64,000 bases of DNA, taken from Enterococcus hirae ATCC 9790. Lineage in GTDB: Bacteria; Bacillota; Bacilli; Lactobacillales; Enterococcaceae. Both the position numbers and the translations under genes were made by a program. How positions within the stretch are numbered: the stretch's first letter is position 1; every line of letters starts with the position of its first letter. Below, one piece after another: positions 9,208 through 17,992 of this stretch. A model generated the notes under the pieces. It made no database searches. It saw only the letters and a list, made by a program, of their open reading frames with translations, and was not told the DNA's origin. The stretch lies in the NCBI RefSeq assembly GCF_000271405.2, contig NC_018081.1, positions 172,856 to 236,855 of the forward strand, in the 5' to 3' direction.

Positions 9208-9915
9208 TTATTCTCTACCTAAATTTTCTTGAACTTTTGTCTCACTAGATTGTGCCTTTGTTTCGATTAAACTGGGTTCCTTTATTTTATCAGTTATACT
9301 TTCCATCGTTTGGCATCCATTCGTTTGAGTTTTTTGGTTTGTCCGACTCTCCATCTGATCCCTCCCCTTATTCAATGAGAAATCAGTGATCTTCTTTGTT
9401 ACTTGAAAATCAATTACCACTTTGTTTCTTTGACAGCCTTTAGGATTTATTCGCCCAAACATTTCTTGATAAGCTTGTTGATTTAGCCGATAATTAGTAA
9501 TTTCCCCTCCCAAACACCGCGATAAAATTTCACTTTTTATCTTTATATTCTTCGCTAGTTCTTCTTTGATTTCCTTTAAATTTCCTTTCTCGAACATTGT
9601 ATCCAACTTATATTCCTGTAATTTTGCTTCATTTATTTGTAGCCAGATATTTAAATAATCTGTTAAATAAATCTTTTCTTGACTATGGACTTGTATTTCT
9701 TTATGAAAGGCTTCAGTATGAGATTCATAACTGGTTTCACCACTATTTACTTCTTCTGCTTTTTTTTCTAGTGCATACAAGCGGATTAATGCTGTAGTCG
9801 CCGGACAAAAGTCTTTCGGTTCATGAATCTTTTTATTTAGCTTAAGTAGCATTTCATTGACTTCTTTATCTTGATTATTTGAAAAATTTTTTCTAAGCCA
9901 TTGAGACAATCCCAT
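9208..9915 (-). CDS. Hypothetical hydrophilic protein
   Basis: Unrecognised 235-residue protein. No signal peptide or membrane segment is visible. The N-terminal two thirds are helical and charged (KEIKEELAKNIKIKSEILSR). The last 70 residues are polar and rich in K, Q, T, S and E, suggesting a disordered tail. ATG 9915 was chosen because TAGGAG lies 8 bases upstream; the frame could extend to a GTG at 9924 that abuts the site. It stands alone, convergent with ydiF and with an ABC operon behind it. Function is unknown. Confidence 0.6.
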   Translation of the reverse strand: MGLSQWLRKNFSNNQDKEVNEMLLKLNKKIHEPKDFCPATTALIRLYALEKKAEEVNSGETSYESHTEAFHKEIQVHSQEKIYLTDYLNIWLQINEAKLQEYKLDTMFEKGNLKEIKEELAKNIKIKSEILSRCLGGEITNYRLNQQAYQEMFGRINPKGCQRNKVVIDFQVTKKITDFSLNKGRDQMESRTNQKTQTNGCQTMESITDKIKEPSLIETKAQSSETKVQENLGRE

Positions 9916-10019
9916 TCTAAACACTCCTATCTATCGCTCTTTTACAAGAATTATATCTGTTATTCTTTTTATTAATAGGTCACTTTATTCCTTTCAACCT
10001 AAAAAAAACGACTATTACT

Positions 10020-10053
10020 AAAAGAGAGACTGAGCAAAAATTTTCTCAGTCTC
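10020..10053 (-). terminator. Terminator of the MacB-like ABC operon
   Basis: GAGACTGAG (10026-10034) pairs with CTCAGTCTC (10045-10053), followed on the minus strand by TCTTTTAG. The same GACTGAG/CTCAGTC stem recurs at 14502-14526. Confidence 0.65.
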
Positions 10054-10104
10054 CTCTATTCATTTCCTACTCATTCATACTAGTTGCACCAAAATTCTGT
10101 TTGT

Positions 10105-10764
10105 TTAAGATACTTGATTGAATTCTTGATTTTTCAGTTCATACACTACATCGCAGCCTTTAGCGACATCCTGTTCGTGGGTGACTAAAATAATACATTT
10201 CTTTTGCTCATGTGCAATCTCTTGGAAAAGTTTAACGATCTCGCTGGAAGTTGCTTCATCCAAGTTTCCAGTCGGTTCATCCGCAACGATTAGATCGTGT
10301 TCACAGCATAGGGCTCTAGTGATTGCTACTCGTTGCTGCTGACCACCAGATAGCATCGTAACTTTTTTATCTGCTAAATCCTTAGTGATTCCGACTTTTT
10401 CCAAGTTCGCTAAGGCGTAGGCTTTTTTATCTGTCTGTTGGCTTTGAGCAATCTCCATCGCTGTTACCACATTGTCTACTGCCGATAAATACGGCAGTAG
10501 ATTATAGGCTTGGAACACAATTGATACATCTTTACGACGATATTCCCGCAATCCAATTTTTTTCAACGATTTGTCGTCATAGAGAATTTCTCCGCTTTTT
10601 GGTGTATCTAATCCTGCGATCAGGGATAAAAAAGTCGTTTTCCCTGAACCGCTCGTACCTAAAATTGCATACATTTTGCCTTTTTCAAAAGTTAAATTAA
10701 CATTTTCGAATAATCGTCGGTTGTCTTCATACCAGTAGCCTAAATCTTTTGTTGATAGTGTCAT
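10105..10764 (-). CDS. ABC transporter ATP-binding protein, MacB/LolD type
   Basis: ATPase subunit (219 residues) of a two-gene exporter-like system. Walker A is GTSGSGKT, Q-loop FQAYNLLPYL, signature LSGGQQQR and Walker B LIVADEPTGNLD, with switch histidine in ILVTHEQ. It follows its permease by 18 bases and shares its promoter. The operon is divergent from a response regulator and sensor kinase, an arrangement resembling vex-vncRS in streptococci, so it is probably controlled by that pair. Substrate is unknown. Confidence 0.88.
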   Translation of the reverse strand: MTLSTKDLGYWYEDNRRLFENVNLTFEKGKMYAILGTSGSGKTTFLSLIAGLDTPKSGEILYDDKSLKKIGLREYRRKDVSIVFQAYNLLPYLSAVDNVVTAMEIAQSQQTDKKAYALANLEKVGITKDLADKKVTMLSGGQQQRVAITRALCCEHDLIVADEPTGNLDEATSSEIVKLFQEIAHEQKKCIILVTHEQDVAKGCDVVYELKNQEFNQVS

Positions 10765-10782
10765 TAAAAATTCCTCCTTTAA

Positions 10783-12285
10783 TTAGGAAATCAATATTTT
10801 CTTCGGATTCAGTCGTAGAATTCCTGCTGATGAAAGGACAATTGAGAATAAACTAATCCCCAGCCCAATTCCTGCAAGACTTAAAATCTCGGTTGGCTGC
10901 ATTGAAATATTTAGTTCTTGAATTTCTTTTGATTGTGTAAATGGATTGCTTCCCATTTGACCACCACTAGGACCACCGTTTCCGCCACCAGGTGCTTGTC
11001 CTTGGTTACCTTGATTTGGACCGCCGTTTCCTGCCGTATTCGCTTCTTGTCCATCTGCATTTTGCGAAGTTGTTTGCTGACTCAACAACTGGTTGCCGAC
11101 TGCATTACCAACAACATTTCCGCTAGCTGCAGCGATCCCTAAAGCGAAGATCATGCAGACAAAAATCTCAACGAAAAATTGTGAAATAACTTTGACCCGT
11201 GATTCACCTAATGAAAGTAATACACCGATCTCATATTTACGTTCACGAATCGACAGCATAATAATCAATGTCAAAATAATGACTCCGGCTACGGCTACTA
11301 AAATCACGATATTCTTCGCAAAGCTTGATACATTATTCAATGGTTGAAGCATTTGCTGATACATTTGATCATTGGTTTCTAAGCTGAATGTATCCGTATC
11401 GATCAATTTATTCGCTGCTTCTACAAAGCTGTCCATGTCTTTGGGATCATCTAAGTTATAAACTGCCGAATCGATCGTTTTTCCTTCCGATCCAGTTAAG
11501 GTGTTAACCAGTGTATAAGAAGAAAAAATCGTGTTCGCTGGATTCATAAAGTTGAAGCGAGCACTCATACTGTTGCCAGAATCACTTGTTTTGTAAATAC
11601 CTTTAATAGTAACTTCAACATCTTTATCATCGGTATCTTTAATCTTAAATTTGTCCCCGACACTTAGATCGTTCGCTTCCGCTAAACTTTGCTCGATCAG
11701 TACATTATTCGTCCCTTCATCATCCGAAGTGATTGCCTTGCCTTCAACTAGGCTAGCTGTTCCTGATGAAAAATCACTGTAAGAATTACTTTCGGAAACA
11801 CCTTTAATTTGGAAATCCCCTTGACTCATCCCACCAGGTGCTTTCTGTCCACCAAATCCAACAGCTTGTTCATCCGAAGATTCCTCTTCACTGTCACTAT
11901 CACTCGAGATCGGTGTAATCCCTGTGCCTTTATCCGCTGAAGTACTTGCTTCAAATGAATACGATTTAACATTCGCTAATTCTGCGATTTTTTTTGCATC
12001 ACTCAAGTTGACGGGTGTCTGTTCAAAGCTACCTGGATCTGGACGACTGCTTTCATCATCTGAATCTGAATTTGATTGCTGTTTGAACATTGCCTCTCGG
12101 TTCGTTGATAAGGTGACGGTCGCCCCGACACTTTTTTTCGCATTCGTGGTCGCCAGTTCAGCGCCGCTGCGGATCGTTAACCCCGCTAATACAAAAATTA
12201 ATATGGCGGAAAAGACGGTGATCATAATGATGCTGCGTCCTTTTTTTGCCCAAAGGCTTTGAATCGCCCGTTTGATATAATTCAT
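10783..12285 (-). CDS. MacB-like ABC transporter permease with large extracytoplasmic domain
   Basis: Membrane subunit (500 residues). An N-terminal membrane segment (residues 18-38) precedes a 270-residue extracytoplasmic MacB-like domain that is very acidic and serine-rich in places (DSDDESSRPD, SDSDSEEESSDE). The FtsX domain has membrane segments around 320-345, 370-395 and 470-490. Between the second and third lies a roughly 60-residue insertion of G, N, Q and P (GNGGPNQGNQGQAPGGGNGG), uncommon in this family. ATG 12285 follows GAAGGAGG. The gene heads an operon with the ATPase. Confidence 0.85.
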   Translation of the reverse strand: MNYIKRAIQSLWAKKGRSIIMITVFSAILIFVLAGLTIRSGAELATTNAKKSVGATVTLSTNREAMFKQQSNSDSDDESSRPDPGSFEQTPVNLSDAKKIAELANVKSYSFEASTSADKGTGITPISSDSDSEEESSDEQAVGFGGQKAPGGMSQGDFQIKGVSESNSYSDFSSGTASLVEGKAITSDDEGTNNVLIEQSLAEANDLSVGDKFKIKDTDDKDVEVTIKGIYKTSDSGNSMSARFNFMNPANTIFSSYTLVNTLTGSEGKTIDSAVYNLDDPKDMDSFVEAANKLIDTDTFSLETNDQMYQQMLQPLNNVSSFAKNIVILVAVAGVIILTLIIMLSIRERKYEIGVLLSLGESRVKVISQFFVEIFVCMIFALGIAAASGNVVGNAVGNQLLSQQTTSQNADGQEANTAGNGGPNQGNQGQAPGGGNGGPSGGQMGSNPFTQSKEIQELNISMQPTEILSLAGIGLGISLFSIVLSSAGILRLNPKKILIS

Positions 12286-12329
12286 TTGGGTTCCTCCTTC
12301 ATTTGTCTGTTTATAGAATAGGCAAGTTG

Positions 12330-12346
12330 GCTTAACCGAAGCTTAA
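12330..12346. promoter_or_regulatory. Candidate response-regulator binding site (direct repeat)
   Basis: GCTTAA occurs twice (12330-12335 and 12341-12346), 11 bases apart, which is one helical turn. This geometry is typical for OmpR/PhoB regulators. It lies between the divergent permease and regulator genes, upstream of a TATAAA-like -10 (minus strand) for the ABC operon. Confidence 0.5.
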
Positions 12347-12426
12347 ACGAGATAAAAAAGTTTTTAAGGTTGTTTTAGGAAAGCGTGGTAAACTGAGTAA
12401 GTAATAGATGAAAAAGGAGAAAATCA

Positions 12427-13101
12427 ATGATAAACCTTTTAATAGTAGAAGATGAAGCGACACTTTCAGATAATATAAAAGAAATCTTGTCGGATTTAGG
12501 TGAGATCACACAGATCTATGATGGGGAAGAAGGCTTATTTGAAGCAGAAACTGGTGTTTATGATCTAATATTGCTGGACCTGATGCTGCCAGGGAAAAAC
12601 GGCTACGAAATCTTAGCAGAATTACGGAAAAAAAATATCCAAACCCCTTTGCTGATTCTAACTGCCAAAGATGGCCTAGAAGACAAAATCACTGGATTTC
12701 AAAAAGGTGCAGACGATTATTTGACGAAACCTTTTTATCGCGAAGAACTGATTATGCGGGTCAAAGCGTTATTGAAGCGTTCGTTAGGATTGTTTTCTGA
12801 GAATCAAATCGTCTATAAAAATATTACCTGCAACCTTGCGACGAAAGAAGTAACCATCGACGATGAGATCTTATCAATTCAAGGAAAAGAATTTGATCTC
12901 TTGGTTTATTTCATCCAAAATAAGGGCGTGATTTTAACAAAGGAGCAAATCTTCGATCGGATTTGGGGATTTGATTCCGATACGACCATTACAGTTGTAG
13001 AAGTATATATGAGTCACTTAAGAAAACATTTGAAGCCGTCAGGTGCAGATCAGTTCTTTAAAACACTGAGAAATGTCGGCTACATCTTACAAAAGGATTA
13101 A
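12427..13101 (+). CDS. OmpR-family response regulator
   Basis: Two-component regulator (224 residues). The receiver domain has acidic residues in VEDEA, the phosphoacceptor in [17 protein letters not shown], and the conserved lysine in DYLTKPF. The C-terminal winged helix (residues 125-222) ends with SHLRKHL and [12 protein letters not shown] follows AAAAAGGAGAAAATCA. The sensor kinase starts 4 bases after its stop. Likely target is the divergent ABC operon through the GCTTAA repeat. Confidence 0.92.
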   Translation: MINLLIVEDEATLSDNIKEILSDLGEITQIYDGEEGLFEAETGVYDLILLDLMLPGKNGYEILAELRKKNIQTPLLILTAKDGLEDKITGFQKGADDYLTKPFYREELIMRVKALLKRSLGLFSENQIVYKNITCNLATKEVTIDDEILSIQGKEFDLLVYFIQNKGVILTKEQIFDRIWGFDSDTTITVVEVYMSHLRKHLKPSGADQFFKTLRNVGYILQKD

Positions 13102-13105
13102 TGCT

Positions 13106-14417
13106 ATGAATACCGAAATATCAAGAAAACAACGATTAAAATTTTTCTTCTTAAATGTAGCCGCTTTTGCAGGTATCTTCCTATTATTAGGATTTATAAC
13201 TCTACAGCTGCTGCAAAGCTCGGCCTACCGCCAGACAGACCTGTCACTAACTCAAATGGCGGAGAATGAACATCTTATTCAGATGGAAATCAACCGGTAC
13301 CAACAAAGCAATCCCTTTCTGGCACAAATGCCGGGCGATCAGCTGAGAGAGAATGGACCAGAAGGCAATAATCAGTTCAATACTCAGATCATTTTATGGT
13401 CAAAAGAAGGAGCGATTCTCAACAAAGACACGATTGGTGGACGGTTCACTGAACTGGAAAATTTAACCTTAGATAAGAAAAATCTCGATTCTGTTCAAGC
13501 ATTAAGTTTAAAAAATGCAGGCTATTCTAGCCAAAAACTTTCCTTTCATTCGTATACAATCAAAGCAGATAAAGGAGGAGACATCGCCTATATTCAATTT
13601 TTAGCCAATACCAATCAAATCGCAGACTCCATGAAAACCTTCAAGACAACACTGATTATCTGTATGGTCGTTTTTTGGCTGATTTCGATTGGAATAAGCT
13701 TTTACATTTCAAAAATGAATATGCAACCCATCATGCTCTCATGGCGCAAACAACAGGAATTTGTTGAAAATGCCTCTCACGAATTACGCACGCCACTAGC
13801 AATCATTCAAAACAGCCTGCAGCAATTGTTCACCCGACCCAATCACACCATCTTGGAAGAGTCTGAACCAATTGCCCAAGCCCTGAATGAAACACGGCGA
13901 ATGAAAAGCCTGACTGAAGACCTGCTAACCTTGGCACGCAGTGATTCCAATCAGTTGCTTCTGCAGAAAGAATAATCCCAAAGACTTTATTCGTCAATTA
14001 GCCCAGCCCTTCCAGGAAATCGCAGAAATAAACGATCAATATTTTGTCTTGGAAAACTTTGCCGATCAACCAGTGATAGTCGACGAAAAACGTATCCACC
14101 AAGTTCTAGTTATTCTGCTGGACAATGCGCTAAAATACACAGAAGCTAAAGAAAAAATTGTCCTGCAATCTGAAATCTCCAACGATAATTGGCTGATTGA
14201 AGTCAAAAACAACGGGCCATCTATCAGCGATGAAGACAAAAGACGAATTTTTGAACGCTTCTACCGCGAAGACCGCTCTCGTTCTAAAGAAACTGGTGGA
14301 TATGGTCTTGGTCTCGCAATTGCCAAACAAATCATCACTCAGCATAAAGGCAAACTGTCCGTAAGGGACTGGGAACCTAGAGGAGTCGTTTTTCAAATAC
14401 AATTGCCAATGAAATAG
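13106..14417 (+). pseudogene. Sensor histidine kinase, split by a frameshift
   Basis: Membrane sensor kinase paired with the preceding regulator. ATG 13106 follows AAGGA with 8-base spacing. There are two membrane segments (about residues 10-32 and 185-205) around a short extracytoplasmic domain. The HisKA domain carries the phospho-histidine in NASHELRTPLA. The frame ends with TAA at 13973-13975 after LLLQKE. The neighbouring frame continues at once with NPKDFIRQLAQPF and the ATPase domain: N-box LLDNALKY and G2 box GGYGLGLAIAK. Removing one base or adding two near 13967-13972 rejoins them. As written, the kinase lacks its ATP-binding domain. Confidence 0.88.
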
Positions 14418-14501
14418 ATGACAAAACGACTAAATTGTGACCAGATGATAGATTTTTATACCTGTATGTAATTCCTTCTCTTTTGTTTCTATACTTTGTG
14501 T

Positions 14502-14530
14502 GACTGAGCCAAAACTTGTCTCAGTCTCTT
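14502..14530 (+). terminator. Terminator of the two-component operon
   Basis: GACTGAG (14502-14508) pairs with CTCAGTC (14520-14526), followed by a short T-rich run. Confidence 0.55.
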
Positions 14531-14623
14531 CTAGTATCTCTAAAAACGAATAAACGGTGAAAAAAAGACACCTTGAAATCCTTTAGAATTAGTTTAACGA
14601 ACCAATTCATAGGAGGATTCAAG

Positions 14624-14707
14624 ATGTCTGATACTCAGTTTATCAAACATATCCTAAACATTCTAAACCTGATTATCTATTTCGCGGAAAATTGTTTAAC
14701 CAAATAA
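14624..14707 (+). CDS. Small hydrophobic/amphipathic peptide, 27 residues
   Basis: Unrecognised short reading frame, MSDTQFIKHILNILNLIIYF followed by AENCLTK. It is preceded by an excellent site, AGGAGG, 7 bases before ATG. The central 15 residues are strongly hydrophobic with polar residues spaced as in a membrane-active helix. It lies between the two-component operon terminator and the convergent ABC exporter gene, so it needs its own promoter; TTGAAA at 14569-14574 could be a -35 but no good -10 was found. It could be a signal peptide for the neighbouring kinase, a toxin-like peptide, or chance. Confidence 0.5.
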   Translation: MSDTQFIKHILNILNLIIYFAENCLTK

Positions 14708-14790
14708 AAAGAACAGAAAAAAGTATTTCTTCTTTCTCTTAGATTCTTCGCATTCTTTCAGTAAGATAAAAGGATTCAGCTTTTTAACAC

Positions 14791-16587
14791 TTAGGCAATT
14801 TGCAATGTATCAACTTTAAATTGTTCGTCTACGTATTTGGCATAGGTTTTGTGTTTTTCAACAAGCTCAGCGTGTTTTCCTGAACCGGTTACTTTTCCTT
14901 TTTCGATAAAGTAGATTTTATCAGCATCCACGATCGTTGATAGACGATGTGCGATCACTAATGTTGTCCGACCTTTCATCAGATTTGCCAAGGCTTGTTG
15001 GACTTTTGCTTCTGATTCAGAATCAAGACTTGCTGTTGCTTCATCCAACATCAAGACCTTTGGATCTCTTAAGAACGCTCGAGCGATTGCCAGTCGTTGC
15101 CGTTGGCCTCCAGAAATTTTCGTACCACGCTCGCCCACTTCTGTATCTAAACCATTGGGCATCTCTTCCACAAATTGACGTGCATAGGCTAATTCTAACA
15201 CTTCCCAAAGCTGCTCATCTGTGTAAGTATCCGCTAATCCATAAGTTAAATTATAACGGATCGTTCCTGCCATAATAGCAGAATCTTGGGAAACATAGCC
15301 AATTTGACTACGATAATTGGACAACTTGATCTTTTGGATCTCCGTTGTGCCAAATTTGATCGTACCTGCTGTTGGCTCATAAAAACGTTCTAATAAACTG
15401 AATGTAGTCGATTTCCCTCCACCAGAAGGACCCGCAAAAGCAATGATCTCGTTAGGTTTAGCTTCAAAAGACACATTCGTTAAAATCGGTTCCTCAGGTG
15501 CATCACTATAAGCAAAGTCCACGTTAGAAACACACAATGTTTTGTTCGATAAATCCACTTCTTCACCAGATTCAAAGTCTTCAGGTACTTCATTCAATAA
15601 TTCTTGTACACGGCGTGTCGAACCAGCAGCTTTTGCCATTTCAGAAAACAACGTGGCAATCGTTGGCATCGCGCCGATCAGATTGAAGAGATACATGAGA
15701 AAACTCATCAATACCCCGATCGTCATCGCACCAATCGCAATACGATGCATTCCATAAGCTAGCAAACCAAAGACCATACTCATAAAAACCATCATCATGA
15801 TTGGTTGCATTGCAGCATCAAAGACTGCTTCTTTTTTACCAACGCGAAACAAACGATCGGCTTCATTTGCTGCCCGTTCTTGTGCTTGTTGTTCGGCATT
15901 CGACGTTTTTACTAAACGAATTTCAGACAACGTTTCTGTTGCGATTCCATTGAAATGACTCATAGCATCTTGACGGATATGACTGATCTTTGAACCAAAG
16001 GTCATCACAGGAATCATCAATAGGATAACGACGGGAACAGCAATAACCATGGCTAGCGACATATGCCAGTCCATTCGGATCATCATATAAACAGTCCCGA
16101 TTACGGTAATGATGCTCGCAATCGTTTGTGGAAACGTCACAGCCAACAGTTGTTTTACCTGGGTCGTATCATTCGTTACTCGGCTGGACATCTCACCCGC
16201 CTTCACCGAATCAAAATAGGTGACTTTCAGTATCGTTAATTTATTCCATAAACGTTTTCGCATATTTTGAATGACGTTTTCGCCAAAAATTCCTAGAACC
16301 GTCCCACCAATCGCTGAAATTACAGCTGAAAAAACGAACATCCCCACGACTCTTCCTAATAAAGCATAATCGATCCCCTCTTGAAAATGATTAACTAAAT
16401 TAGCCGCCAATTTAGGAACATAAACTTGTACAGCTGATGAACCTGCTAATAAGATCATGCCGATCGCCAGTAAAGGATAGCGCGGTTTTGTTTGTTTGAT
16501 TAAACCAAGAAATTCTTTCAAAGAAAATCTTGTGTTCGTTTGTTTCATCGAGATACTAACGGGTCTTCCGCCTCCACCTTGTGCCAT
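14791..16587 (-). CDS. Multidrug ABC exporter half-transporter (LmrA/BmrA type)
   Basis: Homodimer-type exporter (598 residues) with fused membrane and ATPase domains. The membrane domain (about 25-320) has six hydrophobic segments. The ATPase domain has Walker A GPSGGGKST, signature ISGGQRQR and Walker B VLMLDEATASLD, with switch histidine in IAHRL. The N-terminus is glycine-rich. ATG overlaps the stop of the upstream marR gene by one base (TAATG), indicating translational coupling. Coupling to a MarR regulator suggests drug-inducible efflux; no second half-transporter is adjacent. Confidence 0.9.
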   Translation of the reverse strand: MAQGGGGRPVSISMKQTNTRFSLKEFLGLIKQTKPRYPLLAIGMILLAGSSAVQVYVPKLAANLVNHFQEGIDYALLGRVVGMFVFSAVISAIGGTVLGIFGENVIQNMRKRLWNKLTILKVTYFDSVKAGEMSSRVTNDTTQVKQLLAVTFPQTIASIITVIGTVYMMIRMDWHMSLAMVIAVPVVILLMIPVMTFGSKISHIRQDAMSHFNGIATETLSEIRLVKTSNAEQQAQERAANEADRLFRVGKKEAVFDAAMQPIMMMVFMSMVFGLLAYGMHRIAIGAMTIGVLMSFLMYLFNLIGAMPTIATLFSEMAKAAGSTRRVQELLNEVPEDFESGEEVDLSNKTLCVSNVDFAYSDAPEEPILTNVSFEAKPNEIIAFAGPSGGGKSTTFSLLERFYEPTAGTIKFGTTEIQKIKLSNYRSQIGYVSQDSAIMAGTIRYNLTYGLADTYTDEQLWEVLELAYARQFVEEMPNGLDTEVGERGTKISGGQRQRLAIARAFLRDPKVLMLDEATASLDSESEAKVQQALANLMKGRTTLVIAHRLSTIVDADKIYFIEKGKVTGSGKHAELVEKHKTYAKYVDEQFKVDTLQIA

Positions 16588-17219
16588 TATTTTCTACGTC
16601 CTTTCTTCCATCCTTCAAAGCCACCGTAATGTCTATCAAATCGTCCATCGAAGGCATCTCGATCAAAGCCACCTCGACCAAAACCACCGAATCCACTGCG
16701 ATCCATCATCTGTTCACGTGCTCTGCCAAAATGCGCACTCATCTTATTGAATCGTTCCCAGCGTTGATCATCGCCGAAAACTTCAGCTAATTTTTCTTGA
16801 AATTCAGGACGATTGATATTTTCATTCATTCGTTCAAGGTAGGTATTCAATTGTGCTAACTCTTCTTCTGCAAAACCTTTAAATAAGAAATCTTTTAACG
16901 TTGTACTGATTGAACCACGCTCTTGCAGACTTTCTCGACCTTTATCAGTAATCTTGACCAAAGTCACTCGGGAATCCGTTGCTGATTTTTCCCGCATGAC
17001 CGTCCCAGCCTCTTCTAATTTTTTGATGATTTGTGTCACACTAGACGGTTTAATATCTAGCACTTCAGCTAATCGTCCTGCCGTCACATCGTCCTCAGCC
17101 ACTAAAATTTTTAATGTTTCAAAAGCATTGTCTGTCTTTTCTTCCACTTGATAGGCAAAAATCAAAAACGGTTGATGCGCAATCTCTAACAGATTTTCTA
17201 AGATTTCATGATTATTCAT
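16587..17219 (-). CDS. MarR-family regulator with Gly/Arg/Phe-rich tail
   Basis: Regulator of 210 residues, longer than the usual 140-160. The winged helix is centred on AEVLDIKPSSVTQIIKKLEEAGTV with wing SRVTLVKIT. After about residue 170 the tail is rich in G, F, R and D (GFGGFGRGGFDRDAFDGRFD) and ends KKGRRK. It heads the operon with the exporter. ATG follows TTTGGAGG. A strong promoter overlapped by a 12-bp inverted repeat suggests autorepression. Confidence 0.88.
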   Translation of the reverse strand: MNNHEILENLLEIAHQPFLIFAYQVEEKTDNAFETLKILVAEDDVTAGRLAEVLDIKPSSVTQIIKKLEEAGTVMREKSATDSRVTLVKITDKGRESLQERGSISTTLKDFLFKGFAEEELAQLNTYLERMNENINRPEFQEKLAEVFGDDQRWERFNKMSAHFGRAREQMMDRSGFGGFGRGGFDRDAFDGRFDRHYGGFEGWKKGRRK

Positions 17220-17260
17220 AAGATGACCTCCAAAATACTTACTTAGTTTATATCGATATC

Positions 17261-17298
17261 AACAAAATAAATGATAAACTATTTATTTTGTTTGTCAA
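17261..17298 (-). promoter_or_regulatory. Promoter and operator of the marR-exporter operon
   Basis: On the minus strand TTGACA (17293-17298) and TATCAT (17271-17276) are 16 bases apart. A perfect 12-bp inverted repeat, AACAAAATAAAT (17261-17272) and ATTTATTTTGTT (17281-17292), with an 8-base spacer fills the spacer and covers the -10. This placement fits repressor binding by the MarR protein. Confidence 0.75.
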
Positions 17299-17479
17299 TA
17301 ACTAAACTAATTAAATAGTTAAAAAAATAGTTAGCCAAAAAAATCTAAAATTGACTAACACTTGATAAGTGAGTTGGTTTGTTTTTTTCAATACGCATTA
17401 TCCCTTCTATTTTTTTATTTTCAAACAAAAAAATAGACTCAGTTCTTTTTGGATTTTCAAGAAAATAACTAAGTCTATA

Positions 17480-17488
17480 TGCTATAAT
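17480..17488 (+). promoter_or_regulatory. Extended -10 promoter of toxin copy 1
   Basis: TGC TATAAT (TATAAT at 17483-17488) forms an extended -10; no clear -35 is seen. The equivalent position in copy 2 (17887-17892) reads TCCGAT and has also lost the upstream TG. Confidence 0.7.
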
Positions 17489-17588
17489 CCTTTATGACAG
17501 TAAAGTTTAATGACGGTGGCTTTCCATTCTGAAAGCGAGGTGGTGCTTATGCACATAATCCCACACTTTAGAGAAAGGAGATGCCTTT

Positions 17589-17693
17589 TTGTCCGCATAT
17601 GAGACAATTCAAACCATTCTTGGGTTTGGTATGTTTACCATTTCTTTGATTGGCTTGGTTGTATCTATGCTTAAACATGACAAAAAGAAATAG
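17589..17693 (+). CDS. Hol-Tox family type I toxin, copy 1
   Basis: 34-residue membrane peptide, MSAYETIQTILGFGMFTISL then a second hydrophobic stretch and a basic tail LKHDKKK. This matches the putative holin-like toxin family of Firmicutes type I toxin-antitoxin loci, whose members insert into the membrane. It starts with TTG, 8 bases after AAAGGAG. Its stop codon lies inside a 14-bp hairpin shared with the antisense RNA. The mRNA leader of about 95 bases is long, as usual for this class. Confidence 0.85.
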   Translation: MSAYETIQTILGFGMFTISLIGLVVSMLKHDKKK

Positions 17694-17729
17694 CCGTCAC
17701 TTTAGCGAGAAGACTGGCTATTTCTTTTT
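17682..17729. terminator. Convergent bidirectional terminator, toxin copy 1
   Basis: AAAAAGAAATAGCC (17682-17695) pairs perfectly with GGCTATTTCTTTTT (17716-17729). It contains the toxin stop codon and ends both the toxin mRNA and the antisense RNA. Confidence 0.8.
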
Positions 17730-17803
17730 GAAATATTTAGTTTAATTGCCACCGTCTTTAGCGGTGCTGTCAAAAGGGAACTGTTGACGCAGTTCCTTTT
17801 TTC
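17682..17803 (-). ncRNA. Predicted antisense antitoxin RNA, copy 1
   Basis: Predicted RNA of about 120 bases, transcribed leftward from an extended -10 (TGC TATAAT, minus strand; ATTATA at 17810-17815 on plus) and ending at the shared hairpin. It overlaps the 3' end of the toxin mRNA, as in TxpA/RatA-like and other Hol-Tox loci. It contains stems CAGTTCC/GGAACTG (17777-17796) and CACCG/CGGTG. Ends are inferred. Confidence 0.7.
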
Positions 17804-17992
17804 ATATTTATTATAGCATACCTCTATTCAATAAAAAACAAAAGAACGGTTATTTTTTTAAAGCAATGATCACTAAGTCTATAGGCTCCGATCCTTTGTG
17901 ACAATAAAGTTTAACAACGGTGGCTTTCCATTCTGAAAGCGAGGTGGTGCTTATGCACATAATCCCACACTTTAGAGAAAGGAGATGCCTTT

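Larger units (their letters stand above)
17513..17801 (+). repeat. Tandem repeat copy 1 (type I toxin-antitoxin unit)
   Basis: A 289-base block that by eye is identical to 17917-18205, offset 404 bases. It contains the toxin leader, toxin gene, convergent terminator and most of the antisense RNA. Flanks outside the block are diverged but still alignable on both sides. Confidence 0.9.
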
